Part shown: one piece after another, positions 1-13,310 of the stretch
How the letters are laid out: each line of letters opens with the position of its first letter
Numbering within the stretch: position 1 is the first letter of the stretch
Assembly: GCF_040436345.1 (NCBI RefSeq)
Contig: NC_133235.1
Coordinates: 17,818,660 to 17,882,659 of the forward strand
Reading direction: 5' to 3'
Length of the DNA: 64,000 bases
Origin: Pagrus major
Taxonomy: Eukaryota; Chordata; Actinopteri; Spariformes; Sparidae
Made by a program: the position numbers and the translations under genes
The notes under the pieces: model-generated
What the model was told of the DNA's origin: nothing
The model's database searches: none
The model's input: the letters and a program-made list of their open reading frames with translations, nothing else

Positions 1-101
1 CCAAACATACACCTAAAGAGAAAAAAAGACACATTTAGGGTTTTTATGTCTGTAAGGGTCGCAAATACTTCTCCCACATTACATTATGGTTGCACGCTCA
101 C

Positions 102-3100
102 CTCATTTCCATCAAGAAACAGCTGATCCTCGTGAGGCTCCAGCTTAAACTTCTTCTTCACCTCCTTCTTCTTCTTGGGGGTTCCAGGACTGTCATCCTA
201 ACCAAAACAAACAACATTTTAATATAAAACCTGTGCTTACAAATCACATTTTACAGTGTACAGTGTGACCTACATATTGGTTAAAGAGACAGACCATGGA
301 CGCTTACTGTGGGGTTTCACAATAAAACAAAAGTTTGAAAATTTGAGAAAAACACTTCTTTGGTTTCTTGCCAGGATGCAGCAGAGAAGATTGATGTCAG
401 TCTGATGTCTGTGTGCTAAATATGAAGCTACAATCGGCTAACTTAGCTGAGCACAAAGACTTTCCATAACTCCTGGAGATCTGTAACTCTGCCCTTTAAA
501 CTGGAGCAGCAGAGTCAATAACAGAACTTTTACTGTCAGGTTAGAAGGCCGATCAGATCAGCAGAGTCAAGGCGACTCTCACAGGTCATAAAACAAACAC
601 ATGAAGCTGAAATCAGTCTGTGACGTGTGCAACACTGATGACCCACTTAAAGGCTGATCCAACAAATATGTTTTCAAGCTTACTTGTAAATTTGTAGGTC
701 AGAATTTTTACAAGACAGATCAAAAAATAAAAGCTCCCACAGTGATAAAACAATCTAGGGTCTTTTGTCATCAGAGAGGACAATAGCGTTGGGTTACGTA
801 CGCTCTTCTCTTTCTTGGTTTCAGCAGCCTCCAACTCTTTCTTCTTCTCTTTCTCCTTCTTCCCTTTTTTCTCCTCCTCTTTGCTGCTGTCTCCCTTCGC
901 TTTCTCCTTCTCCTTCTCTTTCTCTTTCTCCTTTTCCTTCTCCTTTTCCTTCTCCTTCTCTTTCTTGGTGTCTTTCTCTGGTTTTTTCTTCATCACTTTG
1001 AGAGCCCGGTGGAAGAATTGCTTCTTTAGGAGTCTACAAAGGAAGGAGGAGAACGATTAATCATTACTGTTGAAAAATTAATCTCCATCAGTGTCACTCA
1101 GAAGTAGAGCTGCAGATAAAGAATATTTTCATTGTCGATTAATCTGTCAATTTTCTCATCATTTGTTTGGTCAATATAATGTCACAAAATGGTGAAAAAT
1201 GCTCTCAAGTCCTCAAATGTCTTGTCCACAACCCAAAGATCAGTTTACTGTCATGGAGGAGTAAAGGAAACAGAAAAAAAATAATTATTTATCAATCAGA
1301 GGATGGATTTTATTGTCAAATGCTTTTCCAAGATTCATCAGTTACTGAACACACTTGTATTCAAATTTCAGTTTTATGGCCTTCAAGCTGAGCTGTAGAT
1401 TAATCAAGTCATTTTTAAGCAAATATGCCAAAAACTCATTAGTTTCAACTTCTCAAACGTGTATATGTGATGGTTTTATGAGATGGATTTATTTTCTAGT
1501 CATTTTATTTTTTATGTCATATATTTTATTCTTACCTACTCTTATTTGTTATCATCTTTTCTCTACATTTTCTTATAATCTGGGTCCTCTGCCAGTCTGA
1601 AATGAAGTTCGAAAGATCTCTCTATACTGTGACATTTCTATTTTAGAAGAAGCAACTTCAATGTGCCCAAATTATGGGAGATTGTGGACAGTTTTCCGTT
1701 TATAGACCAAACAATGAATTGACAAAACAAGAAAATAATCAGTACATTAAAATAATCGTTAATTCAGCCCCACACACCAGTTACCACATTGCAGGCTTCC
1801 TTGCTTTAGGATTAAAATCCTGCATATGACGAATGTTTATTGATCTACAGTATCAGATGTGCAGGAGTGTGTTACGCAGCTGACCTGTTGCAGTAATCCA
1901 CCACAGACTCTCTGGTGGTGAACAGTGCCTCCTCTCCCTTCTTAGCCTTGGCCCACTTGGAGTCCAGCAGACAGTCCACTGCCTTGGAGGCTAAATATAG
2001 GGCACAAATGTTAAAAAACACAGTAACAAAGTATTACTGCAGTCATTGTCCTGGTAAACAGTGTTCTTACAGCTTTTATGAGATGTGAGGCAGCTGAAAA
2101 TTTGTTTCACTTTGTCATTTGGTACATTTCAGTTGTAAAAACTGATCGTAGCTGCTGAACAATGTCAACTCATCCCTTTATTTGTCAACAACGGACAGAA
2201 ATTAACCTTGAATCATGGCTACAGGTTGCATTCGGGTGCTGACATATTACTGTCCACAGCAGAGGCCAGCAATTGTAAGGTCATGTGATGGTAATTGGAG
2301 GAATAACTGGCTTCAGCAGTCATACCCTATTCTACCCACAACTACTGAGCAAACAGCATTTCCCAAAACTGACAAATGAATTCCAGCATGCCACAGAACA
2401 AGACAAATATAAACACTGAGTGGGAGAATCAGGTCTGCAAACAGGAATGAAGTGGAAAAGTTTGTCAAAGAACATGACAACTTGAGCAACTCTTTGCCCA
2501 AAAGCTACTAATTGGCAACAGAGAAGACATTTTCATTGACGGTGACAAGATTAAATGTTCGGTAGACACAGTAAACTGTCTGTGGCTTCAAAAACAAACA
2601 GAGGGCAGGGTTCGACAGCAATCTCCTGACTCACACCCACTGTCTCATTCCTGTGTGTTTTGTCTGTTGCCTCACATCCCACAGCTGAGCACTAACCAAT
2701 AAAGTAGTCGACTCGGTGTCCCATCATGTTCGTGGACTTGGTGGGGCAATTGAATCTGAGGTACTTGGCCACCGCCTTCTCCTCCTTGGTGGGCTCGCTC
2801 ACCTCCTGCAAAGCACAGACAAACACACAGATAAAAACATGCATACGAAAACAACATCACAGTCAGTCCTCAGGGCTGGTCAAATCATGGGACAGATAAT
2901 TAACAATTAAACATTAAACATTAAAGCTCTCTTACTCGCTAAATTATGTTATGTTGCAAATTCAAGTTTTACCAACCCATACTAAATGAAACATTTGTAT
3001 GACAAATGACAAATTAGCAGGAGTGTATGACTAAGCAATCAGCTCAAAGTCTAGTTTTCATGTCCAGAATCAATGTTTTACTATGAATTAATCCGAGCAA

Positions 3101-6100
3101 ACACATCCGATATGAGTCAACACAAATAAGAAAAAAATAGTGCATCTATGTATTACAAGAGTTAACACATTACATTCATCAGTATCATGTGTAGAAGTAA
3201 ATTCTGCACTGCTTTACACCACAGAAGTGTGTCTTCTATTGAGGTCAGTCCTTTTAATGTCAGAACAGGTGTGGTGGGTAGGAAGTGGGGACTCATTTAA
3301 AATAGTTTCAATAGCAAACCAAAAATGGTTTAAATAATGTTGAAAAGCCTCCAAACTGTAAAAAGTGTCTCCATCTCTGAAGAAAGCTACACTTTCTGTC
3401 TACTTTGCAAACCCAGTTTCATATACTGTACATGTTCATGTATAGTGAAAACAGAAAGCGGCCACATCTTCTTCCTGCCTTCTCAGAACATCTGCACTTT
3501 CTGCCAGCAGCACTAAGTCACATGCCAACACAGAGAGAATGAGTGTATCAGCACAGAGAGCGCTGCTTTATCCAGTCCAGCTGGCTCCGAGCAGCAACAT
3601 GAGGAAGACGAGGCCATCAAACAAGCCTTTGTTTAAGGAAGCAGGTATCACAGGTAGTCACACAGCTCAGTTACATGAGACCTGCATGGAAAGCCCCCTG
3701 TTTCCATCTATAAGATCTACCTGGCAGGAACACGTGAGGATTAGCTACTGTGATCTAACTGTGTGCCTATGAAGCATATGCACAGTATGTGAAGAATGAT
3801 TGTTCTCCACACCAAGACCAAAGTACCAGTCCTTTAAAATGTATATCCAAGAAACAGTTCTGGCTTGATATGCGATTCATTTCAACCCCTGACTGCAATT
3901 AAGTACAATCTATAACGTCCTCTTTCGTTGTGGTCCACACATAAAGGAGATAACAGTGTGCGTTGTTGTGCAACTTACTGTAACATGCAGAGACCTACAC
4001 CTACAGTAGATGTGTGAATTACTGAGAATAGCCACCTCAAAGTAATGCAAAAAAATCTGATTTCCATGAAAGTTGAAGTTGAACCTGTCTTTTAAAGGTG
4101 GTGAACCAACTTTATGGTCATTTTTAAAGCTGTGTAGTTTGTGGTAATGTTTCAACAAAATTGAACCTCATCACCTTCATGAAGGCAGGATTTAATTACT
4201 GCAGGCCTGTTGAATTAGCGAGCATTACTTACAGTATTTAGGTGTGCCAAGTATCTGGCAACCAAGTGTAATAGTCTTGGCTGCAAACTCATGTGAAACC
4301 TCAAACGCTGTGATATAAGGCACGATCACAGAGGACCTGTGTGTAATGTGAAGTGGTGATGTTTTAACAGACCTGCCTCTTTTGGTTGTGCTGTGCTCAT
4401 AAATGAGATAACAGTACGTGTCATTATGCAACTGTACTCGAACAGGCAAGAGAACTACAGTCAGTCAGGTACCAGGCTATTAGGTACATCTAGCTCAAAC
4501 TAATGCAGCCTAATGCAAGAATTAATCCTCCCTACATGAATGTTACAATGTCCAGTTTTTGCTAAAGCTGCTGATTCAACTGTTTGGCCATTTTGGAGGC
4601 TGTAATTGCGGCGCTGTTGAATTATAATGTGTCACACTAACCGGTGTAAGGCAGCAGAGGCTAATATTTAGTCTACATTGATAGAAACATTTCTAAAACT
4701 GTGTCAACACAAACTGACATTTTTTATTGCTGGGTTGTTTTATTAGCTTGCATAAGTTTCCGATATGCGTATGTACATAACTGGCTACCGAGTAACATTC
4801 TTTGTTATAAAACCATCAAATGCTGTCAGGCAGACCACAATCAAAGGAGAATGAAAAAAGAAAGACAATTGTGACCAAAAAAGGAGATAATTATTGCAAG
4901 CAGAGCGATGATGCTGTAATAAACAGGCCTCTTTCGTCAGGGTTCACTCAATGGTATATGTTGTGACACAGCTGCACTTACACATACAAAAGAACTATTT
5001 TATAATGGTGGCCTGAGGCCCTGCAGTAGGCAAATTCAACATTGTCATTCTACAGTTACAACACATGGAGTGAAAGGTTCAGCTTAGCTTATCCCACTGC
5101 TCTGTAGGACACTTTTTCTGTGTCCCAAATCCATTCTACATACTAACAGTATACAGTATGTTCTGTATTTGTTTTATAATTAGTATGTGCTTACAGGGAA
5201 TTATACATCGCCACTGCCAACTACACAAAAATGGCACAAAGTTTAGTAGTTTTATCCAGCTGTGAGCTTCCCTGCCATTTCCTACATTTCAAATATCTGT
5301 ATTATTTCTACATATACTATTTTTTGAGTATTCTATAATTTTTCCCCTTTCCAGTTTCATCACACAACAAACTTAGGAAAATAAAGATCTTAGCCTCAAA
5401 GTCGAGAATAACCAGTGAGGGAATGTAACAAACAGCAATTTACTGAAGTGCTGTACTTGTGTACAATTTTGAAGTACTTTGCTTTGGTATTTCCATCTTC
5501 TGCTACATTATACTTTCACTCCACTTCATTTATTTGATTACTTTAGCACGCAAATTCAGATTATTCAGTGCTGATTGGCTATTAGTCATAACACCAGATA
5601 GTGTTGTGGACACTGTGACCACTAACAGACAGATGATGCTGAATCAGAGCCAAAGTACTACATTTTAATCTTTTTATTTTATTTTATCGTCAATGAGACA
5701 CAAAAACCACAGATACCGATAATCATAAAGCTGCTGAATATTGGACAGACTGATAGTCGGTCTACCCCTAGAGGACACAGCTCCTGTCTGAATGAAAACA
5801 ATCACACTGAATCAAACTGATTCCAGTTAGAGTTTTTCTATTCTGGACTTTGTGCCTATGCACCACTGAACATCTGGAATGGGAGCCTTCTCTAGACTTC
5901 TTCCTCTGTTCTTTCCAGGTGATTTAGAAGTAATCACATTACACTACCAGTGTCTGTCTACGTTCATACAAACAGATCAGAATAGTGTACCGTTTTAGGG
6001 AGAAGCCTGGGATTGAAAGCTCAGACGACCAGACTGATTATTCTGTCTTGTGGTGATGTTTAAGTTGTCTGAACCTGTAGCCACTCTACAAACTGTTGCT

Positions 6101-6669
6101 TTAGTAAAATCCCTGATCCAGTCTTTACAGCGGTCCCGGAGTCACACTACCTTGCTGCTCCATACACAGTAAGCAACATGATGATGCCCTGTGTTGACTC
6201 ATTAATTAAAATTCCCGCAGGTTGCCCCACGTTATGTAAACACGCCTGGTTAGAGCTGACGCAGCTTAGCCAGCAAACGTTTAAAGCCAGCTCAATCACA
6301 ATTAAAAACGCCCGACTGGAGAGACAGCTCACTGGCCGACAGTTACAACACAGATTTGATGTGTAGACCAGTGTGTGAATGTTACAAGCGGGCTGTGTAA
6401 CCGGCTCGGAAACGTCTTATCAAAATACAAACACTAACATTTGTTTTCGCTAGCCCGCTAATGCTAGCTACCGTTAGCCATCATATGGCTTCATATGTCG
6501 CTTGTTAACGGCTCCTCACGAGGATGCTGCCACGAACAAACGTCCTGCAACAGGTCGTGAATCAGAGACCGACGTTTATTCGTTGTGCTCCGACTCGCAC
6601 AGGCAGTCATTTTTGTGAATTAAGTGATGTTACCTGGATCCGTTTCTTGTGCCTCCTGCGCTCCGCCAT
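102..6669 (-). CDS. sec62: Translocation protein Sec62, 5' part (first five coding exons)
   Basis: Sec62 is an ER-membrane partner of Sec61/Sec63 in post-translational import of short secretory proteins, and also an ER-phagy receptor. Coding exons on the minus strand are 6634-6669, 2697-2805, 1885-1990, 802-1033 and 102-197. They total 579 nt, exactly 193 codons, all with GT-AG borders. The product starts MAERRRHKKRIQ and continues EVSEPTKEEKAVAKYLRFNC, the highly conserved cytosolic N-terminus. A lysine/glutamate-rich linker (about residues 85-161) follows, then a block ending in FKLEPHEDQLFLDGNE. The transmembrane segments and C-terminal part lie beyond the left edge. The start is fixed by similarity to vertebrate Sec62 and by the TCTCGCGAGA-like element about 50 bp upstream. 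The linker is encoded by a nearly pure AAGGAG/AAAGAG microsatellite (about 890-975). The product is recognised with high certainty. Confidence 0.96.
890..975 (-). repeat. Coding Lys-Glu microsatellite in sec62 exon 4
   Basis: On the plus strand this is an impure (CTTCTC/CTTTCT)n tract. On the coding strand it gives alternating K and E codons (EKEKEKEK...). Length differences in multiples of six bases would keep the frame, so repeat-length polymorphism is expected. Confidence 0.75.
2806..6633 (-). other. sec62 intron 1 (3.8 kb)
   Basis: No coding exon is visible. The intron holds diverged copies of an interspersed repeat. Two similar units (about 3920-3990 and 4376-4445) both read roughly CCTCTTT-GTTG-GT-C-CATAAAgGAGATAACAGT. 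A block at about 4490-4560 is similar to 18180-18240. A fragment of the fish GTACTTGAGTA-type hAT MITE lies at about 5420-5660. Confidence 0.5.
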
Positions 6670-6717
6670 GATCCTCCAACTCAGCTCCTCCGGCGTGCAC
6701 GCGCATAGGGCCCGTAG

Positions 6718-6727
6718 TATCGCGAGA
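6718..6727 (-). promoter_or_regulatory. TCTCGCGAGA-type promoter element of sec62
   Basis: The plus strand reads TATCGCGAGA, a 9/10 match to the palindromic TCTCGCGAGA element typical of TATA-less housekeeping promoters. It lies about 50 bp upstream of the sec62 ATG, in a small CpG-richer stretch (about 6520-6740). The sec62 transcription start is probably within this stretch. Confidence 0.5.
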
Positions 6728-6943
6728 CTAACAGAGTAACGGTAGGACACAACGGGAATTTCATTCATAAGTGATAAAAACTAACCCAACAAACTCGACT
6801 CAGGGTTTCATTTATCAGAATAATCACTCTTTATTCATATACTGTGCATCACAACACTGCTCAATCTAATCTTGTAGTAAGTAGGATTGTACTTTACTTG
6901 AGTATTTATATATTCTATTAGGCCAACTTGACATATTAATATT

Positions 6944-7479
6944 CAGTGTTGTAAAAAGTACCCAAAATTCATATTTGAGTAAAAGTAAAGGTATTTTGTT
7001 AATGTATTACTTTGGTAAAAGTAAAAGGCATCCATATGAATAGTACTTGAGTAAAAGTGAGTAATTTTCTGGTAATAAATATAGGCTACTTAAGCCACAG
7101 AACTATTTATGCTGTTTCTATGAACTGTATACTATACTTACTGTATACTATGGGTCGACAAATTATCAGATCTGATATTCAGCATTTTTCTGATTATCAG
7201 AAACAGTGTTTTTGTGTTTTTTTTTGTTTTTATCTGGTTGCTGATAAATAATTTAATTTTAAAAAAGCACTACTTTGGCTCTGATGCATCATGTACTCGG
7301 CAAAGTAACTAGAAACTAAAGTAATCAATTAAATGTACTGGAGTAAAATGTACAATATCTGCCTCAATAATGTAGTGGAGTGGAAGTAAAGTAGCAGAAA
7401 ATGGAAATACTCACGTTAAGTTCAAATACGTCAAAATTGTACTTGAGTACATGTACTTACATGTTACATTCCATCACTG
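6944..7479. mobile_element. Non-autonomous hAT-type MITE (CAGTG ends)
   Basis: The element starts CAGTGTTG and ends CATCACTG. Internal subterminal motifs such as TACTTGAGTA occur in both orientations. The flanks TTAATATT (6936-6943) and CTAATATT (7480-7487) make a 7/8 match, fitting the 8-bp target duplication of hAT elements. No transposase is present. A related copy is at 50176-50710 and fragments are at about 5420-5660, 7500-7660 and 24585-24640. Confidence 0.65.
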
Positions 7480-8134
7480 CTAATATTCAACTAAATTTCA
7501 GAGGTAAATATTGTACATTTTACTCCATTAAATTTAATGATACATCATATGTAAAGTCAACAAATAATTTCTTATGTATTATTATGTATAAGTGATGTGA
7601 TGTACACATGAATGCATCAATAATTATAATTCAGTAATATATATAACAATACTTTGTACTTTTATTCAAGAACATTTTTTTAATCTATGCCTTTTACTTG
7701 TAATTCCTTCATTGTGGTATTTTAATTTAGGTCTCTTTCTTTCTTTAATTCACGAAACAAGTTAAAAAAAAACTAGACCCGACCAATATATCTGTTATCT
7801 GCCAATATTGGCCAATGACAGATATAACAGTATTGCCATTTATGTTGTCTGATATACAACTTGAGATTATAAAATGAAAAAGATGCTTTGTTTCTGTTTA
7901 CAATTTCTCTTGTTAGGACCCCATTGAAAACAGAATAATGCATTTAAAGAGGCTTATATTTCAAACAGTACATTTATTCAGCAAATTGATTTTTTCACTC
8001 TAAACACCTTAAAAGGGAGCTACAGATGCAGGTCATATGTTTTGCCAGTTTTTAGTGCTTTTTTTTTTTCAAAATATGTCATTGTTGATCTTCAGTTATT
8101 TATTTATTACTGTTACATGAAGACAGCACTGCAA
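7480..8134. other. Intergenic DNA between sec62 and the samd7 3' end
   Basis: AT-rich sequence with further GTACTTTTA-type MITE fragments and, around 7775-7870, a fragment of a repeat reading CCAATATTGGCCAATGACAGATAT. No gene is seen. Confidence 0.4.
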
Positions 8135-8154
8135 GTTCCTATGTAGAAAAACAC

Positions 8155-8160
8155 TTTATT
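8155..8160 (-). promoter_or_regulatory. Poly(A) signal of samd7
   Basis: The minus strand reads AATAAA about 510 bases downstream of the samd7 stop codon. It is the first canonical hexamer I saw downstream in that orientation, which gives a 3' UTR of roughly 0.5 kb. Confidence 0.5.
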
Positions 8161-8671
8161 TACAGTCCAACAAATGCAAAAAAAATATCAAACATCCAAA
8201 TCCAAAACACACAGATATTTCATTATTCCATTACAAAACCATTCCCAAATAATTTCTATGGTTTGTATGCCGACCCACTGTAGAAATTACACTTAGCAGC
8301 TTAAAAAAATAAGTAAGTTTAAAGCTACAATCAGACGTTTAGAGACTAAGGCCTGTAATAAAATAGAAAGAAAAGAAACATTTAAATTGACCTTCTTATT
8401 GTCTCATAACTCAAAATCACATCAGTCACCCTGCAGTTTTTAAAAATATACAGTTTGTAAATATATATGTAAAATACAAACATTTAGCCGACACCTGGGC
8501 CTAGTGTGAACCTGTGCTTTAAATTCCCAGGTAGCAAAAAGTAAAAAAGCATCTTCAATCCAGTAAATGTAAACAAATCCACCAGTGTGGTAGCCGGAGT
8601 TCAGGTAGTGTAACGCTGTACTGTAGGTGCAGACTGAGCCTGGCTGCATCTGTCCACATGATCAGAGACGA

Positions 8672-11600
8672 TCAAGCTGTCTCACTGCTGGCAGACGGAG
8701 GGGAGTTGTTTTCCGTCTCGTGGAGGTGCTCTGTGGATTTGAGGACATCAGGGTCTCGTGGACTCACCATCATCTCCTCGCTGTTGCAGTTAACAGGGGA
8801 GCCGATCTCTGGTGAGCGGTCGCCGGGCTTCTCTGGAGTGGCCTGCAGGGTGGTGGCGGTGGTGGCGAGTGGCAGGTTCATCATGTACAACATGTTGCCC
8901 AAGCGCCTGGACACCTGCGGAGGAATAAAGAGAGTTGAGCTTTATTAGACTAAAGAGTGCTGATTTAACTGCATCTGGAATAATGAACACAATGCAATGT
9001 TTGTTTGTTTTTGAGTGTGTGCAGTTTTTCTTTACCTAAATCAAAGGATCTAAGGGCAGATGATTTGTAGTTTCTGAACCCTAGAAATAAAACTGACTTG
9101 ATATGACCTAAAATATAATAGATCATAGACTAGTCTGATCAAAGATGAACAAAGCCCATGAGAAGCTTTACAAAAGTTGCATTTATCAAAGAGGTATTGC
9201 GTAGTGTTGCACAGGAATCCATGAGATTTAAAAGTAAAGTAAAACTAGCACACATCCCATCTTCACAGAGTCAAGCTCGACATTTCTTTCTTTTACGACT
9301 CAATTGTGGATTTTCAGGGCTCAGTTAGATTTCCTACCTGTGAGCGGATCTTCAGAGCTGGTCCCAGCTTGAGCCCCAGTGTGTCCAGTAGATGTTCCTC
9401 TGACAGGAGGGGCAGCGTCTCCCCATCAATCATGTGGTCCTTGAATGTCTACAGAGGGAAATCACGCAAGTTTAGTCACAACAGAGACACAACAGAAGGA
9501 AAATGAACAAAGACAAGACAAAGAAGAGAGCAGGAACCAACCTGAGCGTATTCTGAACATGTGGGTATACTGTTGATAAAGTTGTAAACATCATTTACTG
9601 TCCACTTCCTTATGTCTTCAGACACCTCGTCACCATTTAGAAAGAGATTGGGTGGACCTGGAAACATAGTGACATACACCATTTGTCAGTGCTTTGACAT
9701 ACACATGGAATTATTTTGCTTAAAAAAACAAACAAACAAAACAAAATTAAAATAACTGTATTCACATGGCAGCCATTTTCTTCTGACAGTGGGAAGCTTA
9801 AATGCTAGCACAATGTTATGCTGCTATGTTCCAGTTTTCAAGTCATATAAACATAGTGAACCTGACAAACTATCATTTCACTGCTTCTTGATTGATCAGC
9901 AACCGAAAAAAATATGAATAGTGAAAATCTGAAGGGACGTTGGACCTTATTTTAAGGTAAAACAACATATTTGAGAACCCATTATCTAACTTTAGCATTC
10001 AACCACTCCCTGGCTTACATAACCTTTCATTAGGAGGGGGTGGTTGAATGCTAATGTTAGCTTTTGTCTAACAGAAGCTAATGAGTTATCAAATGGGTTG
10101 TTTTACCTTGAAATATGGCTGATGTCTTTTTGGATGCTGAACAATCAGGAAGAGGTGAAATAGTAATGATTTGTCAGATTTTTGTCGACTTATGAAATGG
10201 AAATCAAAGTCTCCCATGCTGAGATTTTTTTTTTAAGTGAACCAACTACCGAAGCTAATGTTAGCATGCTAATACGCCTATTAATTGTTGTTAGCTAATG
10301 GACATAGCTAATGTTAGTATGCTAATACACCCAATAACTGTCAGGTGGACTGTTGAGTAGCTAACTAAACCAACTGACAAAGCTAATGTTAGCATGCTAA
10401 TAAACCTATTAATTCTTTACAGCTAACTAAACCAAAGAGAAATGTAACCTTCCCACACTGAGGGTGATGTCAAAGTAAAATGGCCGCCATGTAAATATGG
10501 TCAATTGTAATCGATCTTTTGTTTTCTAAACCCACCAGGTGGAAGGAAACCATTTCCAGGGACGGGGAACATGTAAGGCATGCCTGTGAGCGCTCCACCT
10601 GTAGAGGGATATATGAATTTCTCCTGGAAAGCCGAACATTGGCTCGATATGTCTTTATCATTTGCGCCGCTGTTGGCCCCGTCTGAGCAGCCATCTTGAC
10701 TGTTCACGCAGGTTTTACGCAGGCCCGGCTCCCCCTCTTTGTAGTTCTTCCTGCTTCCTGTGGCGAGCTCAGAGTCTATTTTTGCTTGATGGTGCGTCTT
10801 GCCGGTGGCACACTCCTCCCCCAGGTCCCCCTTCGCCTCCACCTCCTTCTCCTCCCCTGACGTAGCTCCTGGGCTCTGCTCTACACTTTTATCCTCAGCC
10901 TGGCCCTTTAGGTTGGCCACGTGGCTCTCGGCACTCTTGTGAGCCGTAGGCCTCCTCCCGGCCCTGCGTCCCCTCTCTCTGTGCAGCGTGCTGATCGGTG
11001 GGTAAGGGCTGGCTGACATGAGGATGCTGTTGGAGTGGAGCTCATCCAGGGTGGGACGGTGGACGAAGACGTCGTGGCCGTCTGGCATGCGCTGACGACC
11101 TCTGAACGCCATGTGGTTGGAAGGGTACGACATGGGGTTATCCATTCCCATGAGTCCCTTATGGTGGGCGTTCTCCAGCTCCTTCTGATGCAGGATGGCA
11201 TTCATCTCCATTCTGAACAGGACAGACGAATATTAGAGAGAAATATTAGACATACTTATGCAACAGTGCCTTTGTTGAAGCAGAAGGGACTGAATAAAGC
11301 CTGATAATGCATGAATTGTCTCTGTTTTTCGTCAAAGTGTGTTGCAGATGGCTGCGTAGGTGGAGCGTCTGCACACTACCTGGCTATATTTTGCTTGTGA
11401 ATGAGCTCCTGTCGCCGGGCAACTGTTTCGATGGGCTCTGAGGGCAAGAAACCATAGCCGGCTGAGAGACAAAAAAAAAAGAGACACGGGCTGTTAATGC
11501 TCATTCACATTCCTTCAGACAGGCTGGGAACTCTTTCAGGCATGAGTGTGCATGCTCACCTGCTCCAGGGAAAGCTCTCCCAGGCAGGACATTGGCATGC

Positions 11601-12720
11601 GGAGGTAGAGGTGGACCAAGGTGAGGTCCCATGTGCATCTGTCTGGCATCGGATGGTACCATCTCGGAGGGGGGAACCAGATCCCTGATGACAGAGTGCA
11701 TGAAAAATCAGTCATCTAAACATGATATGAAGAGGCTGCTTTAATAACTGCTGTTTTGTCAGTGATTATTTCATTATGTCCTCATCAGAAAGCAGCACAG
11801 TCGCCTGAATATAAGTCCTTTTAAAAGCAGTTTTATAAGTTAGTCAGAATCATGTGGCGACCTCTAGTGGCTGCAGTAATTATTCCGGCAGGAAAGGAGG
11901 AAGTCGGGTAAAGTAGTATAAAGAACCACACGTTTGTAGAGGGAGGAAGCGGAATTGAAGTTATTATAACTTACTAAAAAAGTAAAGTTACATCATGAAC
12001 ATTCAGCTGAAGTTACATAACATGTTTTCCTAAACCTAACCAAACTGAACGTCCAACGAAGGTTGTTGCATATTTTGGTCTCAATAAAAACTTTACATCG
12101 TGCAGAAAAGTGCATCAGATTTGGCCCTCGAGCACGTCTTCTTCACCTGACGATTCACAGGGGTTCTCTTTACCAGAGAGCTACTGTTTCAGATTTAAGA
12201 GTGAATTCAGGTACAGACCTTTCCATGAAGCGAGGTTCGAACTGAGCCGGGACCCCCTGCAACCTCTGCTGCCCCTGGGCGAGGATCTGCGGAGCCATGG
12301 CCATCTGGTTCCTCATTATCATCTCTTGCCTCTGCCTCAGCTCTGCAGGAGAAGACAAGAGCCCAACAGGTCACAGAGGAGCCGAAGCTAACAATACCTG
12401 AGACGTGCACTGACTGTGAAAGCTGAGAGACTGAAGCAGGAAGAATCGATACGAGGAACACAAGGTCAGGAAGTTGGTTTGACTTGCTTGGAGCTCAAAT
12501 TCAGACAATTTAAAAGATTCTTATTTTAAGGATTTACATTTTTCAATTAGTCTCGGACTCCTGATTTATTTTTCTGTCCTTATGCTGCATCGTCTCCTCT
12601 GTGTTTTCATTTCTTACCGCCAGCTGACATGCCGTTGACCAGACGGTACCAGTGCTTCTCATCCAAAGCCCCCTGCTCTCCCAGCGCTGTCATCTTCCTC
12701 AGCTGCTCCCGTGGGGTCAT
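8672..12720 (-). CDS. samd7: Sterile alpha motif domain-containing protein 7
   Basis: SAMD7 is a photoreceptor nuclear protein that represses non-rod genes through Polycomb-type SAM polymerisation. Eight coding exons on the minus strand are 12618-12720, 12219-12342, 11560-11684, 11380-11461, 10536-11212, 9542-9657, 9338-9448 and 8672-8914. The total is 1581 nt, 526 residues, and phases match at every junction. The product begins MTPREQLRKM. The middle section contains ARRQELIHKQNIARMEMNAI, and a long basic/acidic low-complexity exon follows. The SAM domain is about residues 386-450, with RKWTVNDVYNFINSIP and FKDHMIDGETLPLL. The tail is Ser/Glu-rich. Neighbouring sec62 is also the human neighbour, favouring samd7 over the related samd11. 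The ATG is the first in the exon; non-coding leader sequence lies upstream. Confidence 0.93.
9764..10492. mobile_element. MITE with ACATGGC(A/G)GCCATTTT inverted ends, in samd7 intron
   Basis: The left end reads ACATGGCAGCCATTTTC. The right end, reverse-complemented, reads ACATGGCGGCCATTTTAC. Inside is a foldback: AAGGTAAAACAACATATTTG near 9955 pairs with AATGGGTTGTTTTACCTTGA near 10100. Three copies of a GCTAATGTTAG(C/T)ATGCTAATA minisatellite unit occur at about 10250-10410. A related foldback fragment lies at 56870-57120. Confidence 0.6.
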
Positions 12721-12877
12721 GTCACGCACGACCTTTGACCTCAACCTGAATCCTGCAGAAGTTGAAAAAGAGAGTAAAATCAAAACGATGCTGCTATAAT
12801 ACTGAATGACATTTTGTTGCTATGAAGTATAAACTTGATGATGGTGGATGTGGATGTTTTCTAATGTCTGATTTCCA

Positions 12878-12890
12878 CCACTAGAGGGCA
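12878..12890 (+). promoter_or_regulatory. CTCF-like motif in samd7 intron 1
   Basis: CCACTAGAGGGCA fits the CTCF core consensus CCASYAGRKGGCR at all 13 positions. Similar strings also occur inside fish repeats, so binding is inferred only. Confidence 0.35.
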
Positions 12891-13194
12891 GCAAATCTCT
12901 ACACATTACAGAGCTGTTGATAGTTACTGAACTTTGTGCTTCCATGTCATTTTCCCAAAAGAAGAGTATGAAAATGTACCAAAAATACCAACATATATAC
13001 CAATATATAATTCTACCAATCAAAAATTAAGTTTGATAGCAGAGAGGATTGTTTTTTTTTGTTTATTTAAAACCAGAGCTGTGACAATGAAATATCTTTA
13101 CTGAGATCAGAACATATTGAACAGACATAAGCTCTTAATATGGGATCTATGCACACACACGCACAGACACTTCATTCATTCTCTGACCTTTGAT

Positions 13195-13310
13195 CCTAAC
13201 TCTTACCTCCACCTTAGTATTAAGCATCTTAAACCAACCTTAACCCTTTACCCTCACCGTAACCTAAACCTAATCCTTAACTTAATTTAACACCTAAATC
13301 CAAATCCTAA
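13195..13310. repeat. Degenerate CCTAA/CTTAAC repeat
   Basis: A run of diverged units such as CCTAACTCTTACC, CTTAACCC and CCTAAACCTAATCC resembles interstitial telomere-like or simple repeat DNA. Purity is too low to call a true telomeric array. Confidence 0.5.

Noticed and set aside
765-1060. Plus-strand Ser/Phe-rich open frames
   Set aside because: They are reverse readings of the Lys/Glu microsatellite in sec62 exon 4.
10908-11201. Second minus-strand frame inside the large samd7 exon
   Set aside because: It overlaps the samd7 frame, which has clear family similarity, so the other frame is a shadow.
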